Under the pieces are notes generated by a model. The model saw nothing but the letters and a program-made list of their open reading frames with translations. It was not told where the DNA came from and made no database searches. This document shows, one piece after another, positions 1 to 10,174 of a stretch of DNA of 64,000 bases. The first letter of the stretch is position 1; every line of letters begins with the position of its first letter. Source of the stretch: Pezicula radicicola (lineage: Eukaryota; Ascomycota; Leotiomycetes; Helotiales; Dermateaceae). A program made the translations under genes and the position numbers. The stretch covers positions 279,099-343,098 of the forward strand of contig PDUO01000052.1 in NCBI GenBank assembly GCA_003008705.1. Direction: 5' to 3'.

Positions 1-321
1 TTCCTGCCGATGTCAATTGTCATCTTGTAAAAGTTGCGTGCACTGGTTTGGGTCGGGTTATCGGCCTGTTGGCGCTGATGCTTGAAAAAGTCATCTCCGA
101 CGGGATTTTCCCAGCCCTACACTATGATGAACATCGTGGAACACGAGCGACAGTAGGGGACAGCTTGCCTGCTGACGGAGATCACGGAGTTGGCAGTACT
201 CTGGACTTCGAGTCGCGACATAGCCCGAGATGAGCTGTTGAACATTAGGCATATTTAGCAGTGCTTCATCTGTAACCGTCGAAGGATGCGTTCCAGCCGC
301 TTCGCTTGCTGTGGCATCCAT
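1..321 (-). CDS. Hypothetical protein, 5' part only (runs off left edge)
   Basis: I place the start at the ATG on the minus strand at 321-319, because the longer open frame up to 378 opens with TTG and is preceded by an in-frame stop. Exon 1 runs 321-121. A 55-base intron at 120-66 (GTAGGG donor, a TGAC branch-like site, AACAG acceptor) gives an open phase-0 join (VHHS then ADNPTQ) that stays open to the window edge. The visible product of about 88 residues is polar and Ser/Thr/Ala-rich at the start, with no recognisable domain, signal peptide or membrane segment. Function is unknown. The splice site is inferred from consensus and frame continuity only. Confidence 0.45.
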
Positions 322-378
322 GGTATGATGTGTTGCTTGTGTTGCCTCAAGTTGCTCTGAGTATTGTGAACCATCCAA

Positions 379-1672
379 GATGGTATATAATTTTATTAGC
401 AGTGTTCATGCCTAAGCCCATCAAGGGATAGATAGTTTTTATTTTGCGTGTACTATATGGCTGGCCATGATTGGGAGGTTTCGGAACCAATAAAATCCAC
501 AGGCACCGAAAGGCTGCCACTCCCCGGCAGGACGTGACATAACTAGTCCGAACGAAGTCTGGCTCATATTCTAACCGTCGTTCGTCATTTTCGTGGTAGC
601 CGTGAAAATTTAGGTTCGCGAACCTGTGGGCTGTTTGCATGTAAACGGCATATGCTACCACATCTCATGCGTCGCGAGAGCATTCCCGGTACAGTTAACT
701 CATTATATTGATCTTTCTAAGAAAACTCACTACAGTATTTCAGGTCGCCAGGGATTAAAGCAATCTACGACTTCACAAGATGTGGCGCCATTTCTGGGTA
801 CTGACTACTGTTGAGCAGGAAGTATTGTCAAAGTTTGATAAAGGTCAGCATAGAGCCTTAAATCACTATATACCAAAAGCAGCGAGTCAAAACCTAAGGC
901 TGCACAGATGACAAGTAGCTGCACTAACTGTATTAAGGTTAGCGCTCACGAGAGTGTGGTTTATATAAACTAAAGACAGTATGAAAGAGGACACTGTAAT
1001 CGAAGCCTACTGTAACATTGTCTGTTACTCTGCTATTACTTCCAACCTTGTTATTATGTCTAAAGATAAATTTCTAGTAAGCTTCTACTTTTACAACCGG
1101 TTAGTGTATTCTTATCTATCACTAAGTTATAAAATTAATAGTATTACCACTAGTCTACTATACGAGAAAAGTTTCTAATACAATAGTCCTACCTATAGTT
1201 ATTACTAATGTATAAGTATACTAGTTATCTAGTATACTCTAAATAGTAGTACTAGTATAGATCAAACCCTAGCTAAGATTAAATACCTATAAATATATAC
1301 TATATAATCGTTTTATTATTATTATATTTCTAGTATAGGTTAGAAGTTATATTAGCCTAATATTCGAAATACAGACCGATACTTAGACATCATCTAATGT
1401 CTACTATAGATAAAATAAGTCTAGAGATCAAACAAGCGATAAGTAAGAGAAGATGGAAAGATGAAGACAATACGTCTACTATAAATAACGAAATCAACCG
1501 AACTACGAAAAGAAGATACAGCTTTTAGGAAACCTAGGGTTGCAGAATCTTGGTACATAAGGTCTTGCTCCATCTTAGGTAGCTAAAACTACGACCCCTC
1601 GCTCTGGATGGGTACAATTAGTACCTCCACCATACTATAATACTTGTAGCCTTATTAATATCAAAAAAGAAT
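379..1672. other. Intergenic, turning AT-rich from about 980
   Basis: From 379 to about 970 composition is ordinary, with only short open frames and no convincing gene. From about 980 to 1670 the sequence becomes TpA-rich (repeated ta, tata, atag) in the way RIP-affected fungal repeats do. I see no coding relic I can name in it. Confidence 0.5.
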
Positions 1673-1679
1673 ATGATTC

Positions 1680-2125
1680 TAAGTTTTCAAGGCATAGAGC
1701 GCAAGGAAACCTATATGCCGAGTTTATCCGGACGAAGGGGAGAGCACACAAAACTACCTCTAAATTTATCGCGCTTATATAATGTCCTATTTACAGCCAC
1801 GCTAGTCGTATTACGGTATATTGTATATTATACCGTATTTAGACAAAGTGTGGCGTTCTTCTAGAAATTTCTATGAATGGCCATGTGTCCACTTTCGGTC
1901 TGCCTGTGCTGAGATGCCGCTCAATCATTCCCATCCCCAATCATCGCAGTAAGTTAGATGAGCGACCGGGCCAGTAAAGCCCTTGCAGAGAGGGCTTTCT
2001 GCCGGGAGAGCCTCGAACGTACGATGCTGTATTAAAATGCAGTGCAGTCCTTCTCTCTACCCTCTATCGTGCACAAAGGCGATGTTCGAAAGAATAGAAG
2101 GTTCAAGGATTGAGGGGTCGCGCCC
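1680..2125 (+). repeat. Diverged dispersed repeat, copy 1
   Basis: This stretch is a diverged direct copy of 5745-6180. Shared blocks include gagcgaccgnGCCAGTAAAG, gccctt(g)nagag, GGGAGAGCCTCGAACnTACG and a following cagtgnagtcc segment, in the same order and spacing. Both copies also share a cagccacg motif earlier and a tcgaaagaa motif at the end. Copy 2 leads into a putative Zn2Cys6 coding relic, whereas copy 1 does not clearly do so. This suggests a duplicated promoter or 5' region, or two fragments of one element. Confidence 0.7.
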
Positions 2126-2248
2126 ATCTTTCACGCGCTCCTCCGACTCAGCTCAGCTTATCTAGGCACCAGGGGGCTATATTGAACCGCAATTCCCTTG
2201 AATGGTTCTTTCAGCGCTGTCACTGGAGCAGCACTTGTGGCATTGCGA

Positions 2249-2456
2249 ATGTCTACACCGACAGATCGTCTTGGCGTGCTTGAGGAAACTATGTGTGGCT
2301 GGAAGTCGACTGCACCAGGTGGCCAATGGTTGGGGAAGGACGTAGAGCTGAGATTGATACATTTAGAGGTATTGGCTATGGTGAGTTATACCTGCTTATG
2401 TGCTTACGTTGCTTTTCGTTACACAGGCTGTGCAGTTCGACCTTGGGACCGCTTAG
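2249..2456 (+). CDS. Possible small spliced ORF or 3' exon fragment
   Basis: The in-frame region reads as plausible coding sequence (CGWKSTAPGGQW, then DVELRLIHLEVLAM). It crosses a good intron at 2381-2426 (GTGAGT donor, TTAC branch-like site, ACACAG acceptor, 46 bases) and ends AVQFDLGTA before TAG at 2454-2456. The first ATG in frame is at 2249. The frame is open further upstream to about 2180 without an ATG, so this may be the terminal exons of an older gene. No family is recognised, and it is not obviously joined to the membrane protein starting 126 bases downstream. Confidence 0.25.
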
Positions 2457-2581
2457 CGGCCGTCAAGCTCTGCCTTGTCCAAAGAAGGCTGAAATAACAC
2501 GTCCTTATATAGACATCCTGTGTCTGTCACAAATGTCGCATTCTGGTCCCTGGGTACTATAATTTTGTTTGACGGACTACA

Positions 2582-4237
2582 ATGGCTACGAAATCGTTCA
2601 CGAACCACCTAATAACAGACGAGCTCTCGTACAATCTTTCGAGAAAATACCCCTTCGGTCGAGCCTTCAAATGGTGGGTTCTTGGAGTCTTTACCTTCTT
2701 CATGGCGCTTCTCACTGTGTTCAACCTTGCTGTGAACGGGTTCGACAAAGACTTCAAATACACCATGGATCCGAACACAACAGTCACCAATACCCACTGG
2801 TACAACAGTCTTGTATTTACTTGGGGCTCTAATAGTCTTACTCCGACATGCCAGAGTTTGCAGATTCCCGTTGGTTATCGATTCATCACCACGAATCTGG
2901 GCTTTCAGTATGCGATATCAAGGATCTTGGTCTCAGGCGCAAAATCAGAGCAGCAAAGAGCTTCGGTATCATATTATAACAACACTTTAGAGAACTGCGA
3001 AATCGTCAAAATTAGCATACGTCTGAAGAAGTCCGATGCGTCCCCACCTAAGCAGAACCAGAAGAACTTTGCTCGTTGGAGCTGGATGGAAAGTCATGCC
3101 TTTGCCACAGCTCAATGTCAAATCACGAACGGCGACGGCAGATTTACACTAGAGTTTCTGGTCGAATACACACCTCAGATTCATGACAACTCCTTCATTG
3201 CGTCTGATGATCTCGAATCGCACGCAGCTCTCTGGTGGGGCGCCCGGCTGTTGAACGCGTACTTTGCCGGCATCCAACATACCATGTCAGGACTATTACC
3301 AGATGATTACAAGGATACTCCTACATACACGCGAGCGAGTATAGACTTCTTCACCAGATTTGACGAGCTTAATAGATCGATCCATGACTCTCAACTTTAT
3401 AGGCTGAGTTACGACTTTCTTCGTTCGAATGGGACGCTGGACGAAGGAAATTTCTATGGACGTGATAGCAAGACGGTCTATAACAATGCAACTTTCGCAC
3501 TGTCCCGTCCGCTGACCGAGGCTTTCATGTGGAATAAAATTTTCCGATCTGCCATCCTGGCTGACCTCGGAAATACGAAAGCGGAAAATCTTCTCACTAA
3601 CGAAACTCTGTTACGGTATGCTCTTGATCCGAACGATGATTTCAACAGAGTGCTTGGCGCACCGCTGGAGCCCGCCAGCATGAACAATTGGCGATGGATG
3701 TTCGCCGCCATGCCCAATCCCGCCAACTCCTTCAAGCCGCCTATCTCTCTTAACGAATCTTTCGACACGTTCAAGAACCAGACTGGCTCACTGGAGACGA
3801 AATCCGCTTCTATCTTCGCAGAATACATCTGCAGTATTCCGGAGAAGAAAAATTCATTGGCCATAGTCATGTTCACCCTTGTGGCGAATTTGGCGCTTTT
3901 CCACTCAGCTTGGGCGCTGTTCAAGTATGTGGCTGATCGGCAAGTGTCGTGGATCGATAAGGAAAGTAATTGGTGTGAGGGGTGTATAGACATGCGTAAG
4001 GTCTTTCAGGAGGTCGAAATAGGTGAAAGCAGCGAGACACTTCAGAGAAGCGAAACGCGAGAGGGTATTGAGATGACTGAAAGAGGAGGACTATGTAGAG
4101 AGGGCAAAATGCCTAAAGAAGAGCAAACATACAGAGAAGACAGCTTATTTGAAGAAGACGGCGCAGAGACTTCGATCGGTATGGGAGGATTGCTGCGTTC
4201 GGAGTCAAGTAGTACTCAGAGGCTAATCCCGGGCTAG
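2582..4237 (+). CDS. Two-pass membrane glycoprotein, fungal hypothetical
   Basis: An uninterrupted 551-residue frame from a proper ATG. Residues about 31-51 form a hydrophobic helix (WWVLGVFTFFMALLTVFNLA) and a second spans about 424-447, close to the C-terminus. Between them lies a roughly 370-residue loop with many N-glycosylation sequons (NTT, NNT, NRS, NGT, NAT, NET, NES, NQT), so that loop is probably lumenal or extracellular. The last 100 residues are acidic, Glu/Arg/Ser-rich and probably cytoplasmic. The architecture resembles uncharacterised fungal membrane proteins that occur in accessory regions, but I recognise no catalytic motif and assign no function. It is the only intact gene in the first 7 kb and has normal codon use, unlike the TpA-rich flanks. 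Confidence 0.85.
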   Translation: MATKSFTNHLITDELSYNLSRKYPFGRAFKWWVLGVFTFFMALLTVFNLAVNGFDKDFKYTMDPNTTVTNTHWYNSLVFTWGSNSLTPTCQSLQIPVGYRFITTNLGFQYAISRILVSGAKSEQQRASVSYYNNTLENCEIVKISIRLKKSDASPPKQNQKNFARWSWMESHAFATAQCQITNGDGRFTLEFLVEYTPQIHDNSFIASDDLESHAALWWGARLLNAYFAGIQHTMSGLLPDDYKDTPTYTRASIDFFTRFDELNRSIHDSQLYRLSYDFLRSNGTLDEGNFYGRDSKTVYNNATFALSRPLTEAFMWNKIFRSAILADLGNTKAENLLTNETLLRYALDPNDDFNRVLGAPLEPASMNNWRWMFAAMPNPANSFKPPISLNESFDTFKNQTGSLETKSASIFAEYICSIPEKKNSLAIVMFTLVANLALFHSAWALFKYVADRQVSWIDKESNWCEGCIDMRKVFQEVEIGESSETLQRSETREGIEMTERGGLCREGKMPKEEQTYREDSLFEEDGAETSIGMGGLLRSESSSTQRLIPG

Positions 4238-5744
4238 AGTCAGTATGACCTGGTTCGTGTTACACCTTCGGAGCTCTTCATCATTTTTAGCCAGGCCTCC
4301 AAGCAGTGCTCTTTGCGAATTCGATCGTGGCCCTAACTACTTCTATGTCTGGCTTTCACCGCTCTATCGGTCCGTCAATGCTTTGTCCGCCCTATTGCTA
4401 GTGGCGGAGGATGGCATTTAGCCCTGGGTAACGTAATGCCTGGCCAAGCATAGCCGCAATCACAGCTCTGCTCTACCGTACTCAGCCATCACGAACATGA
4501 ACCATCCGAACTCTTCATAACCCTCAGAGTTCAAATTGAAGTCCATCTCTACAACCCTAAAGACTGCAGTGCTCATGTAAAGGCCCGTTCGTGGTATGAC
4601 TGTGCGACAGCTCTATTACTGAAATATATCGAGCCTTTCCACCTTCATATGTGTTTGCAATGATGGCGTGCCTGTGACACTAACCCCATTGTTTTTCTAG
4701 ATTGTTTGAATTTCATTTGTTACTTCACTTAATTAATCATGATTGGTGGAATAGAATTAGAAGATTCATGAGCCTTAAATTGTATATTGAGTTCTCTGCA
4801 TAGCGCTGGTATAAGCAGCTAAATAGAGTAAGGATTTAATAAATAATAGGCTGAAGCTAGTTTCGAATATTACTGTACAACTCGGAGTATGTCGGGAAAC
4901 AAGAACGCTTCGCCGCTATACGCTTGAAGCGAGCCACTAGCCATATACTTTATTACGTAAGTAAATATAGTTTACGGAGAGATTACTGTAATGCTGCGGA
5001 GTTTAATCTTGGATCCTTAATCGTATAATCGGAGGTGCTAACTCATGTGACGACTTCGTATGATATAGCGTGCCGTGGCCGCCATAACACTAAGAACGAC
5101 CTCTTAACGCTGTGGTGAGACTTAGAAATCTAAGTCCAACTATCCTATAAGTTTAAAAGGCGAAAAGAAATCGATAGTGGTACTACTAGTCGAGGGGTCC
5201 TATTATACTATAAAAGAAGGCTTTCCGTAAATTAGAGGGGTCGGCGGTAATAAAGTAGTAATTTTTAGAGTAGTAGGGTCGGTAGTGTTTAGAAGAGGTA
5301 TATAATATAACTAATATAAAAATACGAGAAATTTTAATATATTTATAGAGTTAGAGCTACTTAAATTCAAAGTACCTATCGTTTATCTTATTATATAATA
5401 CGTCTCTTAATATAGAGATAGATATTATTTAAATAAAAAATAAAATAATATCTATCCCTATATACTAGAAAACCTTATATACTAGAATAACTTTATAAGT
5501 TAAGAGTCTTAAATTTCTATTATATAAATAAATTAAGTTATAATTAGTTTACTATTATTCTTTAACTATTTCTCTATAAGGGCTTAACTTATAGTTAGAA
5601 AAATACTATAGTTTAACTATACTACTAATTATCTTATTAAGAATATTAAAAGCTACTATAGCTATTACCTCTACTCTATTATAACTATTAAGCTATCTAT
5701 AAAATTCGGTACTATAGTATAAAGCTTCTATTGAATTTAAATAT
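4238..5744. other. Intergenic: ordinary 3' flank, then RIP-like AT-rich tract
   Basis: To about 4680 the composition is normal and could hold the 3' untranslated region of the membrane protein gene. From about 4690 and especially 5200-5740 it is TpA-saturated with stops in every frame. I could not identify the original element. Confidence 0.5.
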
Positions 5745-6180
5745 AGCTCTAAGGTTTAAAGATATAGGGTACAAGAAAACCTACTTACAAAGTAGGAGGG
5801 TGTATAAAATACCAAGCATCCATCCTAATAAGCGAGGAAGGATTTATCTCCCTTACCCTATATTGTATTCACAGCCACGTCCATATTTTCTTACGCGTTT
5901 TATAGATATCACGTGAAAGTGTAGTACTCTTCTAGAAGGTTCTATCAGCAGCCACAGATGTATCTACTTCTGCAAGGAGCTGCCACTCAATTTCCAATGC
6001 CCATCTCTATGTAAGGTCCAGAGGAAGCAATGAGCGACCGCGCCAGTAAAGCCCTTGTAGAGGCCTCCCTGCTGGGAGAGCCTCGAACATACGATACTAG
6101 ATCAAAACGCAGTGGAGTCCCTCTGACTACCCTTTATTATCGTAATTATGGGCAGCCCTCGAAAGAAGAGAAAGCCTAAG
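5745..6180 (+). repeat. Diverged dispersed repeat, copy 2
   Basis: Direct diverged counterpart of 1680-2125, about 4.07 kb downstream. The best conserved part is about 6029-6120 (gagcgaccgcGCCAGTAAAG, GGGAGAGCCTCGAACATACG). It ends at the ATG of a basic, zinc-cluster-like relic at 6148, so the repeat may be the 5' region of a duplicated gene. Confidence 0.7.
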
Positions 6181-6380
6181 GCTAAGCGTCCTAGATGAGC
6201 CTGTCAAGGTCTTACTTAACGCAGATAAACTTACAGCAGGATTGACGAACCAGTGCAAAGAACGTTATCATCAACCGAAAACTGTGCTCGGCCATAGATT
6301 CAGGGTTTAGAATGTTCTTTAGGAAGCGCCGAAGAGATAGGCGAGTGGCAAGCCCTTGCTTTAGGCTTTAGAAATAGTTG
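6148..6380 (+). pseudogene. Putative Zn2Cys6 DNA-binding domain relic
   Basis: From the ATG at 6148 a very basic start (MGSPRKKRKPKAKRPR) is followed by TGA at the position of the Arg that usually precedes the first zinc-cluster cysteine, then ACQG and a spaced series in which expected Cys or Gln codons appear as CTT, TAA, TAC and GTG. The pattern (basic arm, C-x2-C, SR-DEP-QR, later NCARP) fits a Gal4-type cluster degraded mainly by C-to-T changes. Several expected cysteines are absent, so the identification is inferred from layout. No transcriptional role is likely now. Confidence 0.35.
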
Positions 6381-7091
6381 ATATTTATAACACATTTTTT
6401 GGCTCTTAAATCTATATCTAAGTCTTAGATCTTATTATATAATTTGCGAGGTGTATAGAATTAACTTAGTCGGATAAAGCGGGAATTTACGTTTAAAAGA
6501 TATACAGACTTTTATTTTAAGATTATCGTTCGAAGCTACGTAAAAAAATAAATTCTAGAATAAGCTTTCTCTAATATATTAAAACTTGCACTAGTAGTGT
6601 AATCTAATCTAATCTATTAAACTTAATAACACGATTATTCCTCCTTCTAAATAGTTGAAGCAAACTATCCTACTTTAATAGTAACCCCGATTTCTAGCCT
6701 ATGTTAAGAATATTTATAACTTTCAAGACCCCTATATCCTTGAAGTCGAGCGACGAGCCCTTGTATTCTATACTATTAAAAAGCCACTTATTCTATACTT
6801 TAAATATTCTAGGTAACTAATTTCCAACTATATATAGAGTAGTTTCAAGATATAGCTTATTCTCTAAATTCCCTGTTAGGCGTAAGAAAGCTTAACACCG
6901 CCGTATCTTTTTATAATCTAACATAAAGCAACTATTAACTAATATAGCTATATATCTATTAATCTCATTCTCGGCAACGAGATTCATCTAGCTATAATAA
7001 GAAAACTTAACCTTTTACACTAGGATCCGAGGAGAACCTAGGTTCTATAATACATAGAAGGATTGAGTCTACCCTTTATAGACTTGACCCA
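6381..7091. other. RIP-like AT-rich tract left of the copia element
   Basis: TpA-rich sequence with no open frame of note. A few less-degraded islands (for example 6710-6760) hint at an older coding element that I cannot name. Confidence 0.4.
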
Positions 7092-7287
7092 TGTTTTTTA
7101 ATACCTTCAAACAACTGAATAACGTCTATCCCTGCGTAGCGAGACACAGTTGAGGATTGGACGAAGAAGTGATGATCTATTCAGCTATCTAGGAGACTGG
7201 GACTATTAATACAAAGGGTTGACTTATTGCAGTGTTGCTACCTGTTAGGTAGAGTAGGCAGAGAGGTGTGGCGTCACATGACTAACA
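7092..7287 (-). repeat. Probable 3' LTR of the copia element
   Basis: On the minus strand it starts TGTTAGTCATGTGACG directly after the purine tract and follows the RNase H stop by about 20 bases. The far boundary (tg dinucleotide at about 7092 on the plus strand) is estimated because the partner LTR is missing. Confidence 0.5.
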
Positions 7288-7307
7288 CTCCCCCCGACGC
7301 TCACACC

Positions 7308-7871
7308 TCACAGTTGCGTCCCTAGCAGGCCCATACGGGTGAGTAAGCCCTTGTGTGTGTCTCGCGGCAGTGCTTTGGTGAGAATATCTGCCAGATTGTC
7401 CTTTGTGCTTACACGTTCTGTGCTGATTGTACCTTCGTCTACTTTTTCACGAATGAAATGGTGTTTAACGTCAATGTGTTTAGACTTGGAGTGGAATTCC
7501 GGGTTGTGGGTAAGTCTAAGTGCTGAATTACAGTCGATGTAAAGAGGAACAGACTTAACATAAAGGCCTGGAATCCGCAGGTCATTTATGAAGTTTCGAA
7601 TCCAGACGGCTTCTTTTGCGGCTTCAGCTCCGGCGATGTACTCGGCGTCTAATGTAGACGTGGCCACCGTCTTCTGTCGTTGGGAGGCCCAGGAGATTGG
7701 ACCACCGGTAAGCGTGAAGACCCACCCTGTTGTAGATCGACGTGAGTCTTCGCACCCAGCGAAGTCGCTGTCCACGAAACCTTTCAGGTCGAAACCATGT
7801 TTTCCTGAGTATTGAATGCCTTTAGAGCGGTCATTGTTGAGATAGGCGAAGATGTGGTTGACTGCATCCAT
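7308..7871 (-). pseudogene. Copia RNase H region (3' end of pol)
   Basis: A 187-codon frame continuing the copia polyprotein after a one-base loss near 7941. It shows the copia RNase H signature: GFVDSDFAGC, RRSTTGWVF, ISWASQRQ, STLDAEYIA, and near the end SKHIDVKHHFIREK and DILTKALPR. The catalytic acidic residues are visible. It ends about 20 bases before the polypurine tract and LTR, as expected for a copia 3' end. Confidence 0.9.
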
Positions 7872-8137
7872 GTGGGACTGGTTCGGGTTTGAGGCGTATC
7901 GGGCAACGTATCCTGTTGCAAAAGAGATGTCTGGTCGGGTCTGATTGCTGCAAAGTTGAGAGATCCAACCTTAGATTGGTATTCCTGCCGGAAGGCGGGG
8001 TCCGCGATGTGATTGTCTTACTTTGTTAACTTGCCGGTCACAGGCGTGTGAGCAGGTATAATGTTCTCGAAACCGTACTTGGCTAAGATCTGATCGATAT
8101 ATTGCTTCTGATGGATGCGCATTTCTCTAGTTTTCTG

Positions 8138-10009
8138 CTAAACATGCATACCCAGATACCAGGAGCACTCACCTTTGTCGGTGATTTGAAAGGTTTCACT
8201 GAGCTGGGCCTTGAATTTGAGGATCGCCTGCAAGTTGCTGCCAAAGACGGTCATATCGTGAACATGTAGCTGAAGAGTGAGTCCGGTGTTATCATTAATA
8301 AAGACGCATAGGTCGTATGCGGATATACGCCATCCCCAGCCCTGCATAGTGTCTTTGAACTTTTGGTACCATTCTCGAGGGGATTGTTTTAGGCCGTAGA
8401 TTGCTCGGAGCACTAAGAAACACATGCCGCGTGGTAGGTCGATGCCTTTAGGGGCCCGCATATGGACGGGTTTTGGGAGGCTGCTGTTAAGGAAAGCTGT
8501 CTTAACGTCTGCTTGGTGTATCAGCCAGCTGTAAATGGCTGCTATAGCAAATAGAATCCGGTAGGATGCAGGCTTAACTACTGCTGCAAAGGTCCCTTCA
8601 TAATCGATACCCTCTTCTTGTTGAAAACCTCGAGCGACGAGGCGAGCTTTGTGCCTAGATACTCGGCCATCAGGGCCGTATTTCCGCTTAAATACAAGCT
8701 TCGATGTGATCGGCTTGACCTCCTTAGGGGTTGGTACAATATCCCAGGTATGTTTCTCTTCTAGGCTGGTTTTCTCTTCTCTGACAGCTTGCCGCCAGAG
8801 CTCTGCTTCGTCTGACTTCATGGCTTCGGCGAAAGTTTTAGGATCTGGGAGTCGTTGGTCGCTGCCGATTGTCATCGCCACTTTTGGTATTCCATTATCT
8901 TTATAGGCCGGATCGGGCTCTTGAGGTGACTGATTAGTCTTTCTACGCTTCTTGTTCGACTCGTCCGTAGCACTTTCAGTGGTAAATCTTCCTCTTGCCC
9001 GTGCTATAGCGATAATGTCTGCATGTTCGTCTTTGAGGACGACAAGTCCTTCGTCGTCTAAAGTATAGGGCTCAACCATGCAGCGCTCTAGAAGTCCTCC
9101 TCTTCGTCGCCAGTTATAGGCAAAAACATGATAATTTGGATTGCGATGGTCCTTAACGCACCGGTAACAGGGCTGACTTCCTGAGCAGCTGCGACATTTA
9201 ACTATGCATCTCAAGCATTCGTTGTCACTTAACTCTTTATTGTTAAGTAGATCAAACTTATAGTTAGCTAGTATAGGAGCCCTGTCGACTTTATAGGATC
9301 GAGTAAGTAGTCCTTCTTGGTCGATATAAAAACAGTTTGTTTTAAGTTTAACGCAAGTGCTGCAAGGGCGTTCCTTGTTACAGAATCTTGTTTCGCGTTC
9401 GCAATGTGTGCATTTTGCCAGGGTCTTCTTCTCTTTTGCTTCCGTCACATTCATACAAGATGTTGCTGTAATCACCGTGGTGCAGTTGTTGCAGGGGTAC
9501 TTCCCGTTGCAGGCGCGCTGTTGTTTTGCACACCGATAGCATTTCTGGTCATATGGAACAGCGTGTTCTCCTCCAGCACGAGTGTTCTCTTTGTCCGGAG
9601 CAACAGCGTCGGTGAGATCAAAATGACAGCGAAGTGCAGCCTGGCCTACATGGCGGCTCTTGCAGCGATTGTAAGGTGTCCCTCCAGGGCCATTGCGGAT
9701 GCAGGCGCGGCCTTTCTCATAGCAAAGTCGACAGGGAGGGTTCTGTTCAGTACGTTGGGTGGCTTGTATTGGGCGGCGTCGATCACGATCCTTGGGGTGG
9801 ATAAGTGACTGGGACTCCTTGGTTTGGTCGATACAGTGAGCAGTATTCCGTTGGCAGTGTATGCATGGTGTACCAACGGTATTGTGGTCGCATAGTTTCC
9901 TTTGAATGAAGCAGGAGTTACATCTGGAGTTGTCTGGCAGGTATCTAGAATAGTCTTTTCTCATTCCTGGAATCGTTGGCTGAACCCATTCGTCCAGTGC
10001 CTGTTCCAT
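8138..10009 (-). pseudogene. Copia reverse transcriptase with five Zn2Cys6-like clusters
   Basis: A 623-codon open frame continuing the integrase frame. Residues about 30-290 (bases 9922-9140) hold five consecutive cysteine clusters of the C-x2-C-x6-C-x5..12-C-x2-C type: C30/33/40/49/52/59, C93/96/103/116 (with Tyr at 113 where Cys is expected), C157/160/167/173/176/185, C200/203/210/216/219/226 and C265/268/275/281/284. The RVT_2 domain follows from about residue 385 (DPKTFAEAM, RHKARLVARGF, YGLKQSPREWYQKF). The YVDD catalytic box is HVHD here, so the enzyme should be inactive. The frame stops at TAG 8140-8138 just after SWYLGMHV, where the next codons still read as copia sequence. Confidence 0.88.
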
Positions 10010-10174
10010 TTCTGACAGTTCCGAGGAATCGGCGTCGTCACCGCTTGATTGCCCTTCTTGGGGTCGTTCCTTTCGTTTAGTGGTAGCACTAATGAAGTAT
10101 TTGGAAGTGACCTCGAGGTTTGAGTTGGTGGATGAATTGCTGACACTTGCGTCGTCATTGTCTGAGTAGTTTTC

